Assembly (NCBI RefSeq): GCF_000383575.1 | Contig: NZ_KB911579.1 | Span: forward strand, 1,952,423 to 2,016,422 | Origin: Salinispora oceanensis | Lineage (GTDB): Bacteria > Actinomycetota > Actinomycetes > Mycobacteriales > Micromonosporaceae | Length of the DNA: 64,000 nucleotides | Direction: 5' to 3' | Shown here: piece after piece, positions 31,680 through 40,229 of the stretch | Layout of the letters: every line of letters begins with the position of its first letter | Position numbering within the stretch: position 1 is the stretch's first letter | The notes under the pieces: model-generated | The model's input: only the letters and a program-made list of their open reading frames with translations | The model's database searches: none | Told to the model about the DNA's origin: nothing | Program-made: the position numbers and the translations under genes

Positions 31680-32123
31680 CTAGTCCAAGATCCAAACCCG
31701 CATGTCCGAAAACGCCTCGGTGCTGCCGAGCACAGCGATGACAGCAGACACGCAGAGCGCCACGAAGACACGTGAATGCCTTGTTGAGTCCGCTCGCACT
31801 CGCCGACTCACCGCATAGCCGAGCAGAACCAAGGAGCCAAGCACAACCCCGGTGAAGGGACTCATCACTGCCGCAGCCGTGCCGAGCCCGTGCAGAACCC
31901 TCGCAAGCAGGTTGCCGAGACCCGCCCCTAAATCCTTCGGATCATTGCCCTCGCCGGTTACGAAATCGTGGCTCCCCAGCGCAAGTCGAGCGAAGCCATA
32001 AAGGAGGAGTACGGAAAGGTAGCTAATCCCGAATGCCAACTGAAGCCAGGTCGCACCCCGCACCACCAAGGACCACGGGCGGGGAAATTCGTCCGCGTCA
32101 GCGACATTGACCGAACTACTCAT
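31680..32123 (-). CDS. membrane protein, unknown
   Basis: A 147-residue protein with hydrophobic segments near residues 22-45 (WLQLAFGISYLSVLLLYGF), 80-110 (AVMSPFTGVVLGSLVLLGYAV) and 122-138 (VFVALCVSAVIAVLG). ATG 32123 is supported by GGAGGT 8 bases upstream; a longer frame from 32201 is less likely. No family recognised. Confidence 0.6.
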   Translation of the reverse strand: MSSSVNVADADEFPRPWSLVVRGATWLQLAFGISYLSVLLLYGFARLALGSHDFVTGEGNDPKDLGAGLGNLLARVLHGLGTAAAVMSPFTGVVLGSLVLLGYAVSRRVRADSTRHSRVFVALCVSAVIAVLGSTEAFSDMRVWILD

Positions 32124-32317
32124 CCCTAAATACCTCCGGCCGATGGATAGTTCTGAGCGACAGTACGTCCCACTGCTCAGAACATCAAGCAAGCCTGACA
32201 TTCGCGCTAGGAGCGGAAGAGGCCGGCGTACGGATCGCTGTCGTGCCAGGGGTAGTCGTGCCGCCGGAATGCGGCGGCGACCAGCCTCGGGGTGGCGGGG
32301 AGCTGCTGGCCGCCCGA

Positions 32318-33142
32318 TCAGCGCGGCGTCTTGTCTATGGGGAACTGTACTTCGGTGAGCAGCTCAGCGGGACTGACCGTTCGCGGGTCGTTGAGGTAGA
32401 CCTCGCGCGGTGGGCCCGCTGGATGAATACCCTCCTGCTCGATCCACCCGGTGACGACGTGATAAGCGGGGCTGATCTCCTGGTATGGCCCTCGGTGGAC
32501 GGTGGTGGCGACCGGGCCGCCGGGGAGCTCACGGTAGCGGACCGGGTCGCCGGATAGGACGGTGCCGGCCGGGACCGGGATGCAGATCTCGATGTCGCCG
32601 TTGGTCTGTTCGTCGATGACGTCGTGGTAGATGACGAACGGCTTCCCGTTGGACTCGGCGCCGGCGTTGCCGATGGCGTTGACGACCGTGCCGAAGCCAC
32701 GGCCCATATCGGCACCGATCGCATTGAGGCTGGTGTGCAGGGTGAGGCTGGCCACCGGAATGGTGGCGGCTTCCTTCACGATGACGTCGTAGGGCATGAC
32801 ACGTCCTCCTCGATCGATGAGTGCTTGGAGGAAGCGCAGCATCTGCTCCTGCTCGGCGAGCCGGGCCCGCAACCGCTCCCGATGCGCGACGAGGCGTTTG
32901 CCGGTCAGTTCCGGGTCGTCGTCGGCGAGTAGGTCACGGATGTCCGCGATCGGCATGTCGATTGCGCGTAGCATCCGGATCGCCTCGGCCCGCTCGGCCT
33001 GGGCCCGCCGGTAGTAGCGGTAGCCCGAGGACGGGTCGACCCAGGCGGGTGCGAGCAGGCCCTGCTCGTTGTAGAAGCGCAGGGCCTTGACTGACAGCCG
33101 GCTCATCCGGGAGAAACGCCCAATCGGGATCAGGTCGTCCAT
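32318..33142 (-). CDS. MerR regulator with GyrI-like effector domain
   Basis: A 274-residue BmrR-type regulator. The N-terminal MerR domain (IGRFSRMSRLSVKALRFYNEQGLLAP; SGYRYYRRAQAERAEAIRMLR) leads into a long linking helix (residues 80-115), then a C-terminal GyrI-like ligand-binding domain (residues 120-272: YDVIVKEAATIPVASL, FVIYHDVIDEQTNGDIEICIPVPAG, EVYLNDPRTVSPAELLTEVQFPI). Such proteins activate drug-efflux or resistance genes upon binding hydrophobic cations; no efflux gene adjoins it. The frame stays open for 37 sense codons after the stop (see findings). Confidence 0.9.
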   Translation of the reverse strand: MDDLIPIGRFSRMSRLSVKALRFYNEQGLLAPAWVDPSSGYRYYRRAQAERAEAIRMLRAIDMPIADIRDLLADDDPELTGKRLVAHRERLRARLAEQEQMLRFLQALIDRGGRVMPYDVIVKEAATIPVASLTLHTSLNAIGADMGRGFGTVVNAIGNAGAESNGKPFVIYHDVIDEQTNGDIEICIPVPAGTVLSGDPVRYRELPGGPVATTVHRGPYQEISPAYHVVTGWIEQEGIHPAGPPREVYLNDPRTVSPAELLTEVQFPIDKTPR

Positions 33143-33422
33143 GCTCGGTTCCTCCGTTCCGCACCGATGCTGGAGTCTCCCCTGGCGGGAGAGTCAAGCC
33201 TGGGACGGCGGTTCGGCGGGTCGCGGGCCAATTCCAGAACGGCCCGGCTGTACAGACGTCAACGGTCGGCCCGATCCGCTGCGACGGGACCTGGCGCAGG
33301 AGTTGGTCGACGTTGGCCAGGAGCCGCCCGCACTGGGCGCGGACCGAACATCAGGCCCGGCGCCGTTCTAGGCCCCGGCGGAAGCCCATACGCAATTATT
33401 TCGTAATCTGGCCGTTGAAGGG

Positions 33423-33761
33423 TCAGTCGTTGAGTCCGTTGCATCGCGCTTTCCACAGCTCTCGCCGTGCCTGTTTGGTGTTGAGGCGCTTCAGTCCAAT
33501 GACAGCCCAAGACCGGAATGACTCGTCGTCGCTGTATAGTTGTTCGGTGAGTAATGGCAGCGCTTGGGATGAGCGGGCTTCGCCGATGAGTTCGAGCAGC
33601 CAGCAGCGCAAGCCGTGGCCGTTTCGTTCCTGAGCGAACTCAGCGATGAGTTCGTCAAGGTGGTCGGCGGCGTGAGGAAGTAGGAGGCCGAAGCCGTCTT
33701 CCATGGCTTGTGGATCATGACGGCGCATGAGCCACATGGCCCGCTCGAACCGCTTAGTCAT
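33423..33761 (-). CDS. HEAT-repeat-like protein
   Basis: A 112-residue helical protein with two or three HEAT-like units: DGFGLLLPHAADHLDELIAEF, LRCWLLELIGEARSSQALPLLTEQLYSDD, ESFRSWAVIGLKRLNTKQARRELWKA. Such short solenoids mediate protein contacts. ATG 33761; no partner is adjacent. It lies 121 bases from tRNA-Ser at the edge of the accessory stretch. Confidence 0.6.
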   Translation of the reverse strand: MTKRFERAMWLMRRHDPQAMEDGFGLLLPHAADHLDELIAEFAQERNGHGLRCWLLELIGEARSSQALPLLTEQLYSDDESFRSWAVIGLKRLNTKQARRELWKARCNGLND

Positions 33762-33882
33762 GGCGGTGAGGCTAGCTGACCAGTGGCATGCGGCAACCCC
33801 GAGCGAGACTGATTCGATTTTCCTAGCCTCGCCCCTAGCCGGCGTGCTCGCTGGCCAGGGGGCGTTTTGCTGCCCATCGACG

Positions 33883-33969
33883 CGGAGGGTGTGGGATTCG
33901 AACCCACGAAGACATCACTGCCTTACCGGTTTTCAAGACCAGCGCCATCGGCCACTAGGCGAACCCTCC
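33883..33969 (-). tRNA. tRNA-Ser (TGA)
   Basis: An 87-base class II tRNA: acceptor GGAGGGT/ACCCTCC, D-arm GCCTAGTGGCCGATGGCG, anticodon loop CTTGAAA with TGA, a long variable arm, T-loop GGTTCGAATCC, discriminator G, no encoded CCA. tRNA-Ser genes are frequent integration sites; I saw no second copy of its 3' end in the window. Confidence 0.95.
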
Positions 33970-34117
33970 CGGCGTACCACCCCGTGGGCGGCTACCGTGC
34001 CCTAGTCTGCCACGGCGACCCGGCCGACGGGCAGGCGCGCCCACCGACACGCCGTCCACAGTGGGTATGAACGGTATGGGCTCCCGGGTGGGTACCGGCG
34101 TCGGGTAGACAGGGACC

Positions 34118-35095
34118 ATGCAGGCGATCACGATCCAGGAGTTCGGCGGGCCCGAGATGTTGGTCTGGTCCGAGGTGCCCGATCCGGTGCCCGGCCCCGG
34201 CGAGGTGATCGTTGACGTACGGGCCAGCGCGGTCAACCGGGCCGATGTGCTGCAACGGCAGGGCCACTACCCGCCGCCCCCAGGTGCGCCCCCGTACCCG
34301 GGTCTGGAGTGCTCCGGGGTGATCAGCGCGGTCGCCGACGACGTCTCCGGTTGGGCGGTGGGTGAGCCGGTCTGTGCACTGCTGGCCGGCGGCGGGTACG
34401 CGGAGCGGGTGGCGGTCCCGACCGGTCAGCTGCTGCCGGTGCCCGACGGCATGGACCTGGTGGAGGCGGCGGCGCTACCGGAGGTGGCCTGCACGGTCTG
34501 GTCGAACGTCGTGCAGCGGGCGAAGCTGGCCGCCGGGGAGACGCTGCTGGTGCACGGCGGCGGCAGTGGGGTCGGCACGTTCGCGATCCAGCTCGGCGCA
34601 GCCCTCGGGGCGACGGTGCTGGTGACCGCGCGGTTGGCCAAGCACGACCGGCTGCGGGCCCTCGGCGCCGCCCACCCGATCGACTATCGGGAGCAGGACT
34701 TCGCCGCGGAGGTTCGCCAGCTCACCGGTGGCCGGGGCGCGGACGTGATCCTCGACATCATGGGCGCGGCCTACCTGAGGCAGAACGTGGCCGCGCTCGC
34801 CACCGGCGGCCGGCTGATGGTGATCGGCCTGCAGGGCGGCCGGAAGGGGGAGCTGGATCTCGGTGCGCTGCTGGTGAAACGGGCGACGGTGACCGCGACC
34901 GCCCTGCGTTCCCTCCCGCTGGGCCAGAAGGCGGAGATCGTCAAGGGGGTACGCGAGCAGGTGTGGCCGCTGATCGTGGCCGGCCAGGTCCACCCGGTCG
35001 TGGACCGCCGCCTGCCGATTACCGACGTGGCCGAGGCCCACCGCCTCGTCGAGTCGAACGAGCACCTCGGCAAGGTGTTGTTGACCGTCGGCTAG
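34118..35095 (+). CDS. NAD(P)H quinone oxidoreductase, zinc-independent MDR family
   Basis: A 325-residue medium-chain dehydrogenase/reductase of the PIG3/QOR type. It has ASAVNRADVLQRQGHYPPPPG, PYPGLECSGVI, the NADPH-binding LVHGGGSGVGTFAIQLG and GGRLMVIGLQGG. The structural and catalytic zinc ligands of alcohol dehydrogenases are absent. It is likely to reduce quinones or enones with NADPH. It converges on soxR, whose homologues in streptomycetes control such oxidoreductases. Confidence 0.9.
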   Translation: MQAITIQEFGGPEMLVWSEVPDPVPGPGEVIVDVRASAVNRADVLQRQGHYPPPPGAPPYPGLECSGVISAVADDVSGWAVGEPVCALLAGGGYAERVAVPTGQLLPVPDGMDLVEAAALPEVACTVWSNVVQRAKLAAGETLLVHGGGSGVGTFAIQLGAALGATVLVTARLAKHDRLRALGAAHPIDYREQDFAAEVRQLTGGRGADVILDIMGAAYLRQNVAALATGGRLMVIGLQGGRKGELDLGALLVKRATVTATALRSLPLGQKAEIVKGVREQVWPLIVAGQVHPVVDRRLPITDVAEAHRLVESNEHLGKVLLTVG

Positions 35096-35142
35096 CGCGG
35101 CATCGCCGGGCCGGAACCCGGGTCGGCTAGCGCGGCATCGCC
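35087..35142. repeat. 21-bp direct repeat at converging gene ends
   Basis: GTCGGCTAGCGCGGCATCGCC at 35087-35107 and again, identical, at 35122-35142 (period 35). The first copy carries the stop codon of the quinone oxidoreductase, the second the last codons and stop (AMPR) of soxR. It looks like a small tandem duplication. Confidence 0.85.
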
Positions 35143-35564
35143 AGGCGTGCACCGGGCCCTTCGTCGGCGACCTGGTCGCCCGGGTTGCTGAGAATGCAGC
35201 GCCGCAGCGACAGGCACCCACAGCCGATGCACCCGTCGAGGTCGTCCCGGAGCCGGGTCAGGAGCGTGATCTTCTCGTCCAGCCGGTTCCGCCACAGTTG
35301 GGAGAGCTGGGTCCAGTCCTCCGGGGTCGGGGTCCGGGCAGCCGGCAGGGATTCGAGCGCCTCGCGGATCTCCTCCAGCGAGATGCCGACCTGTTGGGAG
35401 ATCCGGATGAACGCCACTCGGCGCAGTTCACCGCGCGCGTACCGGCGTTGGTTGCCGCCGGTGCGGTCGGCGCGGAGCAGCCCCATCCGCTCGTAGTAGC
35501 GCAGCGCGGACGACGCCACCCCGCTGCGTGCGGAGAGCTGGCCGATGGTCAATGACTCCTGCAT
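35127..35564 (-). CDS. soxR: SoxR-type redox-sensing regulator
   Basis: A 145-residue MerR-family regulator. Winged helix at residues 4-70 (TIGQLSARSGVASSALRYYERMGLLRADRTGGNQRRY), dimerisation helix, then the [2Fe-2S] motif CIGCGCLSLRRC at 112-123. Oxidation of the cluster, in streptomycetes by redox-active pigments, activates target promoters. ATG 35564 was chosen because a longer frame would swallow the divergent promoter and its dyad at 35573-35595. It faces the transketolase genes divergently. Confidence 0.93.
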   Translation of the reverse strand: MQESLTIGQLSARSGVASSALRYYERMGLLRADRTGGNQRRYARGELRRVAFIRISQQVGISLEEIREALESLPAARTPTPEDWTQLSQLWRNRLDEKITLLTRLRDDLDGCIGCGCLSLRRCILSNPGDQVADEGPGARLAMPR

Positions 35565-35572
35565 CACGTCAC

Positions 35573-35604
35573 CTTGAGCTAAAGTTGGCTTCAAGTTGCA
35601 GGCT
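35573..35604 (+). promoter_or_regulatory. possible SoxR-controlled promoter with 19-bp spacer
   Basis: CTTGA (35573-35577) and TCAAG (35591-35595) form an inverted repeat. TTGAGC (35574-35579) and CAGGCT (35599-35604) sit 19 bases apart, the long spacer typical of promoters activated by MerR-type regulators. The transketolase ATG follows 6 bases later, implying leaderless mRNA. SoxR boxes usually carry such CTTGA/TCAAG arms, though with a tighter dyad. Confidence 0.45.
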
Positions 35605-35610
35605 AGCCGC

Positions 35611-36339
35611 ATGACAGCCACTACGACCACCGCGGCGATCGCCGAGGCCGCCGCGCCGCTCGACGGCCGACCGCCGGTCGCTCCCTTGCTGGAACGAGTC
35701 CGCGCCGGCCGGGAGTTCGGCACGAACGTCTACTCCACCATCGACGTGCTCCAGGTGCTCTACCACCGCGTCCTGCGGGTCCACCCGACGGCCGTTGACG
35801 ACCCGGACCGGGACCGGTTCCTGCTCTCCAAGGGGCACGCGGTCGCCGGCTACTACGCGGTGCTCGCCGCCGCGCAGTTCTTTCCCGCCGACTGGCTCGA
35901 CGACCAGGGTGGGCCGGCGAGCCGGCTCGGCGACCACCCCGACCGGCTGCTCGTGCCCGGCGTGGAGATCGGCTCCGGCTCGCTCGGCCACGGCCTCGGC
36001 CTCGGCGTCGGAACCGCACTCGGGCTACGCGCCCAGGGCCGGCTCGAACCCCGGGTGTACGTGCTGCTCGGCGACGCCGAACTGGACGAGGGTTCCAACC
36101 ATGAGGCGATCACCTACGCCGGGACGACCGGCCTGGCCAACCTCACCGCGATCGTGATCGACAACTCCTCCGCCACCCACGGCTGGCCAGGCGGACCGGC
36201 AGCCCGGTTCACCGTGGACGGCTGGACCGCGGCGACCGTTGACGGACGCGACCACGACGCCCTGCACACCGCCCTGACCGGGCATGACGGCAACCGGCCC
36301 CACGTCGTCGTGGCGGTCGTCGAGCCCAAGGAGGGCTAG
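35611..36339 (+). CDS. transketolase N-terminal subunit
   Basis: A 242-residue thiamin diphosphate-binding subunit. It has FLLSKGHAVAGYYAVLAAAQ, IGSGSLGHGLGLGVGTALGLR, and the ThDP motif GDAELDEGSNHEAITYAGTTGLANLTAIVIDNS (GDGx24-28NN type with Ala in place of Gly). It pairs with the next gene to make a split transketolase. Substrates of split forms vary (pentose phosphates or other ketoses). ATG 35611 fits the promoter above it. Confidence 0.9.
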   Translation: MTATTTTAAIAEAAAPLDGRPPVAPLLERVRAGREFGTNVYSTIDVLQVLYHRVLRVHPTAVDDPDRDRFLLSKGHAVAGYYAVLAAAQFFPADWLDDQGGPASRLGDHPDRLLVPGVEIGSGSLGHGLGLGVGTALGLRAQGRLEPRVYVLLGDAELDEGSNHEAITYAGTTGLANLTAIVIDNSSATHGWPGGPAARFTVDGWTAATVDGRDHDALHTALTGHDGNRPHVVVAVVEPKEG

Positions 36340-37229
36340 TGCGCGACACCTTCGTCGACACCACCACCGCGCTGCTCGCCGACGACCCGCGTACCGCGCT
36401 GGTGCTGGCCGACATCTCCGCCGGCCTCTTCGCCCCGGCGGCGGGCCGGCACCCGGACCGGGTGCTGAACGTCGGAATCCGGGAACAGTTGATGGTCGGG
36501 GTGGCCGGCGGGCTGGCGTTGACCGGTCTGCGGCCGATCGTGCACACCTACGCGCCGTTCCTGGTCGAGCGGGCGTACGAGCAGCTCAAGCTCGACCTGG
36601 ACCACCAGGACGCGAGCGCGGTGCTGGTCAGCGTGGGCGCCTCGTACGACCGGCCGGAGGCGGGCCGGACCCACCTGTCGCCGGCGGATGTCTCGCTGAT
36701 CGACACCCTGCACGGCTGGACGGTGCACGTGCCCGGCCACCCCGGTGAGGTGGCGCCGCTGCTGCGGACGGCGGTAGCGGCGGAGACCTCGGCGTATCTG
36801 CGGCTGTCGGTGCTGAGCAACGACCGGCCGCTGGGCATCGACGGTGCGTTACAGGTGGTGCGGGACGCCGGGCCAGGAGCACCCCTGGTGGTGGCCGTCG
36901 GACCGACCCTGGACGCGGCCACCGCGGCGCTGGCCGACCTGCCCGTCACGGTGGCGTACACCAACCGACCGCGGCCGTTCGATATTGCCGGGCTCCGCGA
37001 TCGGGGCGGGGCCGACGTGATCCTGGTCGAGCCCTACCTCGCCGGGACCTCCAGCCGGGTGGTCTCGGCGGCGCTGGCGGACCGTCCGCACCGGCTGCTG
37101 GCACTCGGCGTCGGGCGCAAAGAACTCCGGCGATACGGGTCGGCCGACGACCACGCCCACTGGCACGGCCTGGACGCATCGGGGCTGCGGCGCTCAGTCG
37201 TGGACTTCGTCTCCCCGGCGCTGCACTGA
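36339..37229 (+). CDS. transketolase C-terminal subunit
   Basis: A 296-residue subunit containing the pyrimidine-binding domain (ADISAGLFAP, LNVGIREQLMVGVAGGLALTG with the catalytic Glu activating ThDP) and a C-terminal domain (VVAVGPTLDAATAALADLP). GTG 36339 overlaps the TAG of the first subunit by one base, so they are translated together. The 3' end is followed by a 20-bp near-exact tandem repeat of its last codons (37211-37250). Confidence 0.88.
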   Translation: MRDTFVDTTTALLADDPRTALVLADISAGLFAPAAGRHPDRVLNVGIREQLMVGVAGGLALTGLRPIVHTYAPFLVERAYEQLKLDLDHQDASAVLVSVGASYDRPEAGRTHLSPADVSLIDTLHGWTVHVPGHPGEVAPLLRTAVAAETSAYLRLSVLSNDRPLGIDGALQVVRDAGPGAPLVVAVGPTLDAATAALADLPVTVAYTNRPRPFDIAGLRDRGGADVILVEPYLAGTSSRVVSAALADRPHRLLALGVGRKELRRYGSADDHAHWHGLDASGLRRSVVDFVSPALH

Positions 37230-37319
37230 CCTCCCCGGCACTGCACTGGCCTTCCGGCGCAGCGGTCAACGGGGGCGCTCGGCGGGCTGCGGGGCCTGGC
37301 GGAGGGTGGTCCCGGAGGA

Positions 37320-38027
37320 TCAGCGGGGGGCGGTGTCCGAAGGGCGCCGTCGGGCCCGCTCCCGGCCGAGAATCCAGACCGCCTCGACCCCGTCCTTCCA
37401 GGTGATCTTCTTGCCCTCCTCGCGGCCACGGGCCCGATAGCTGATCGGCACCTCGTACGGCCGGATCCGACGGCGCAGCAGCTTGCCGGTCACCTCCGCC
37501 TCCATACCGAAGCCGCGAGAGTGAATGTCCAGGGAGCGGTACAACTCGATCGGCATCAGCTTGAAGCAGGTCTCCAGGTCGCCGATGTAAGAGTTGAACA
37601 GCACGTTGGCCACCATCGTGACGCCCCGGTTGCCCATCACATACCAGAAGCTGTAGGCGCTGTGGCTGCCGAAGGTGCGATTACCGTAGACGACGGTGGC
37701 CCGCCCATCGAGGACCGGCGCGAGCAGCTTGGCGATGTCCTGCGGGTCGTACTCCAGGTCGGCGTCGAGGATCACCATGTACTCACCCTCGGCGTTGTCG
37801 ACCGCCGTCCGGATGGCCGCGCCCTTACCCGAGTTACGCGGATGGGTGATCACGCGGACCCGGGCGTCATCGGCCCGGTCCAGGATCTCGCCGGTGCCGT
37901 CCCGACTCCCGTCGTCCACCACGACGAGCTCGATCTCGCACGGATAGTCCACCGCGAGAGCCTGCTTCAAGGCGTCCGCGATGCGTTCTTCCTCGTTGTA
38001 GACCGGCATGAGGATCGAGAGCTTCAC
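37320..38027 (-). CDS. GT2 family glycosyltransferase (DPM1-like)
   Basis: A 235-residue GT-A fold enzyme. It starts VKLSILMPVYNEEERIADAL, with VVVDDGSRDGTGEIL, HPRNSGKGAAIRTAV and the metal-binding ILDADLEYDPQDI. It has no membrane segment. It resembles dolichol/polyprenyl-phosphate mannosyl- or glucosyltransferases. GTG 38027 is chosen because GGGGGAA lies just upstream; an ATG at 38054 would add nine residues. Confidence 0.85.
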   Translation of the reverse strand: MKLSILMPVYNEEERIADALKQALAVDYPCEIELVVVDDGSRDGTGEILDRADDARVRVITHPRNSGKGAAIRTAVDNAEGEYMVILDADLEYDPQDIAKLLAPVLDGRATVVYGNRTFGSHSAYSFWYVMGNRGVTMVANVLFNSYIGDLETCFKLMPIELYRSLDIHSRGFGMEAEVTGKLLRRRIRPYEVPISYRARGREEGKKITWKDGVEAVWILGRERARRRPSDTAPR

Positions 38028-38099
38028 GGACGTTTCCCCCGGTGGGCGCACCATTGGACGCCATAGCGTACCTCGTCCGGCCGTGATCTTGATGTAGCA

Positions 38100-38134
38100 G
38101 CGGCGGTCCGGCGACCATCGTGCCGAACCGCCGC
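38100..38134 (-). terminator. hairpin terminator
   Basis: GCGGCGGT and ACCGCCGC arms with inner CGGC/GCCG pairing. It lies just past the stop of the lipoprotein gene at 38145 and upstream of the glycosyltransferase. Confidence 0.6.
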
Positions 38135-38144
38135 CAGGAGCGAC

Positions 38145-38720
38145 CTACTCGCTCTTGGGCAGCACGATCAATCGGGCCTCGCCGTTCTCCCCGTCCTTCG
38201 TGCCGGCAACGCCGAGCACCCGGCCAACCTCGACCGCCTCCGGCTGGACCGTCTGGCGGCGCTCCACCACCCGAAGCTCCGGTGCGAAGGTCCAGGTCAG
38301 CTCAAAGCCGTCCGAGGATCGGACGGTCATCTGCTGGTCATCGATCGCGGTTACCTCACCGCGTTGGACCGCCACCGTCCTCGGACCGTCCTCTTTCGTC
38401 TGCACCACGACCTCGCCGTGCATGCTGTTCTTCCGCAGCAGCACCCGGGCCGGCCGCCGCTTGCGCCACTGTTCCGCCCGTTCCTTCCGGCCCGCCTCCG
38501 CGTCGGGGGCCGGTGACTCCGACGCGGCGACGGGCACCAGGTCCATTTCCACCGGATCCAGACCCAGCGCGGCCAGCGCCTGGCCCTCCACGCCCAACGC
38601 CGCGGCGACCTCAACGGCCTGCTCTCCGGCCGGCCCGACCACCTGGGCCGCGCCGCAACCGCTGAGCCCAAGCGCAACCGCCGCGAACAGCGTGGTGGCG
38701 GCGACTCCCCAACGTGCCAT
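38145..38720 (-). CDS. lipoprotein, unknown
   Basis: A 191-residue exported lipoprotein. Signal peptide MARWGVAATTLFAAVALGL with lipobox LSGC at residues 19-22. The mature part has an Ala-rich region and a beta-rich domain resembling an OB-like or SH3-like barrel (RVLLRKNSMHGEVVVQTKEDGPRTVAVQRGEVTAID). ATG 38720 follows GAGGGAGAG. It sits next to the sensor kinase gene but reads away as a separate unit; function unknown. Confidence 0.65.
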   Translation of the reverse strand: MARWGVAATTLFAAVALGLSGCGAAQVVGPAGEQAVEVAAALGVEGQALAALGLDPVEMDLVPVAASESPAPDAEAGRKERAEQWRKRRPARVLLRKNSMHGEVVVQTKEDGPRTVAVQRGEVTAIDDQQMTVRSSDGFELTWTFAPELRVVERRQTVQPEAVEVGRVLGVAGTKDGENGEARLIVLPKSE

Positions 38721-38780
38721 GACTCTCCCTCTCATCCCTGTGGTGGGAGTCCAGCCTGGTCGACCTGGGCGAGCAGGGCG

Positions 38781-40229
38781 TCAGGCCGAGGTTCGGGTCT
38801 GGTAAGGATCCGGCGGCAGCGAGACGACGAACGCGGCCCCGCCCTCGGCCGCATGACCCGCGCTGATCTCCCCACCGAGCCGCCGGACCAGGCCCGCGGC
38901 GAGGGCCAGGCCCAGCCCACTACCGACCTTGCGCACCCCCCGGTACCGCTGGTGCAGCGCGCCCCGCTGGAAGACCACCGCCAGGTCGTCGTCGGTCAGG
39001 CCGGGGCCGCCGTCCCGAACCTCGATCACCCCGCCGGCGGCCGCGTCCGCGCCGGCCCACCGGGTCGCCAGCACCACCGGCGCCCCCGGCGGCACCACCC
39101 GCAACGCGTTCTCCAGCAGCCCATCCACCACCTGCCGAATCCGCCCCGGATCGGTGTGCACCGGCACCGTCGGATCCGGCGCCTCGACCTGGAACACCAC
39201 CGAGACGGCCGCGCACCGCGCCGCCCACGTCCGCTCCGCCTCCGCGGCCAGCCGAACCAGGTCGACCCGTACCGGCTCCAGCGGGAAGTCCACGGCCTCT
39301 AGCCGGGCCAGGGCCAGCAGGTCGCGTACCAGCCGGTCCAGGTGCTCCGCCTCGACCAGCACCGTGCGCCCGGTTCCGGCCACCTCCGCCGGGTCGATCA
39401 CCCCGTCCGCCAACGCCTCCGCGTACCCGCGGATGGCGGTCAGCGGGGTCCGCAGCTCATGCGAGACGGAGAGCAGGAACTCCCGCTGCCGCCCCTCGCT
39501 GGTGGTGAGCGCGGCGGCCAGGCCGTTGAGGGCCTCCGCCAGGTCCGCCACCTCGTGCGGGGGCTCCACCGGGACGCGGACCGCGCGCTCGCCCGCCCGC
39601 AGCCGCGCGGCAGCGTCCGCCGCCCGTCGGATCGGCCGGGCCAGGCGACGGGCGAGCAGCAGGCCGGCGACCACCCCGGCCGCCAGCCCGGCCAGCAGGG
39701 GCAGCCAGAGGCTCTGGGCGACCTGCCGCCACATGCCGCCGAGCGAGCCGGCCCGCGCGAGCACCACCCCGTCGCCACCGGGCAACGCTCGCCCCTGCAC
39801 CAGCGCCGGTCGTCCGGCGACCAGACGCCGGTCGGCGACGTGCCGCCCCTCGGCGATCCGCTCCACCACCTGGGCCGGCAGTCCCGGCCGGTCCACCACC
39901 CCGTTTCGCACCAGGTACGCCTCGATGCCCTGCGCCCGCAGTTGGCGCAGCAACCGGTCCTCATCCACGGTGCGCGGGGTGTCCAACCGACTGCGTAACG
40001 CCTCGGCGGCGAGTCGGGACTGGGCGGCCAGCGCCTGCTGCTCGCGGTGTTCCACTCCGCGGACCGCGAGCGGCACCGCGACAATCGCGGTAACCAGGAC
40101 CGAGACCAGGGCGACCGCGCAGGTGACCAGCACCGCCCGGACGGTCAGGGTCGGCCCGCGGCGGGTGCGGGTGGGCCGTCGGGCGCCGGCCGTCGCCCCG
40201 TTCAACGGGTCGATCCGATGCTCACGCAT
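38781..40229 (-). CDS. sensor histidine kinase
   Basis: A 482-residue kinase: two membrane segments (residues 28-55 and about 165-190) around an extracytoplasmic sensor region, a HAMP domain (ARRLARPIRRAADAAARLRAGE), the phosphoacceptor His in LLSVSHELRTPLTAIRGYAEAL, and an HATPase core (VVDGLLENALRV; DGGPGLTDDD; VGSGLGLALAAGLV). It phosphorylates the response regulator, whose gene it overlaps by 8 bases. The signal is unknown. Confidence 0.93.
   Translation of the reverse strand: MREHRIDPLNGATAGARRPTRTRRGPTLTVRAVLVTCAVALVSVLVTAIVAVPLAVRGVEHREQQALAAQSRLAAEALRSRLDTPRTVDEDRLLRQLRAQGIEAYLVRNGVVDRPGLPAQVVERIAEGRHVADRRLVAGRPALVQGRALPGGDGVVLARAGSLGGMWRQVAQSLWLPLLAGLAAGVVAGLLLARRLARPIRRAADAAARLRAGERAVRVPVEPPHEVADLAEALNGLAAALTTSEGRQREFLLSVSHELRTPLTAIRGYAEALADGVIDPAEVAGTGRTVLVEAEHLDRLVRDLLALARLEAVDFPLEPVRVDLVRLAAEAERTWAARCAAVSVVFQVEAPDPTVPVHTDPGRIRQVVDGLLENALRVVPPGAPVVLATRWAGADAAAGGVIEVRDGGPGLTDDDLAVVFQRGALHQRYRGVRKVGSGLGLALAAGLVRRLGGEISAGHAAEGGAAFVVSLPPDPYQTRTSA

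Noticed and set aside
33087..33371. plus-strand frame ending DPLRRDLAQELVDVGQEPPALGADR
   Set aside because: It starts inside the MerR gene on the other strand; the tail looks protein-like but no start or partner supports a gene, so at most a fragment.
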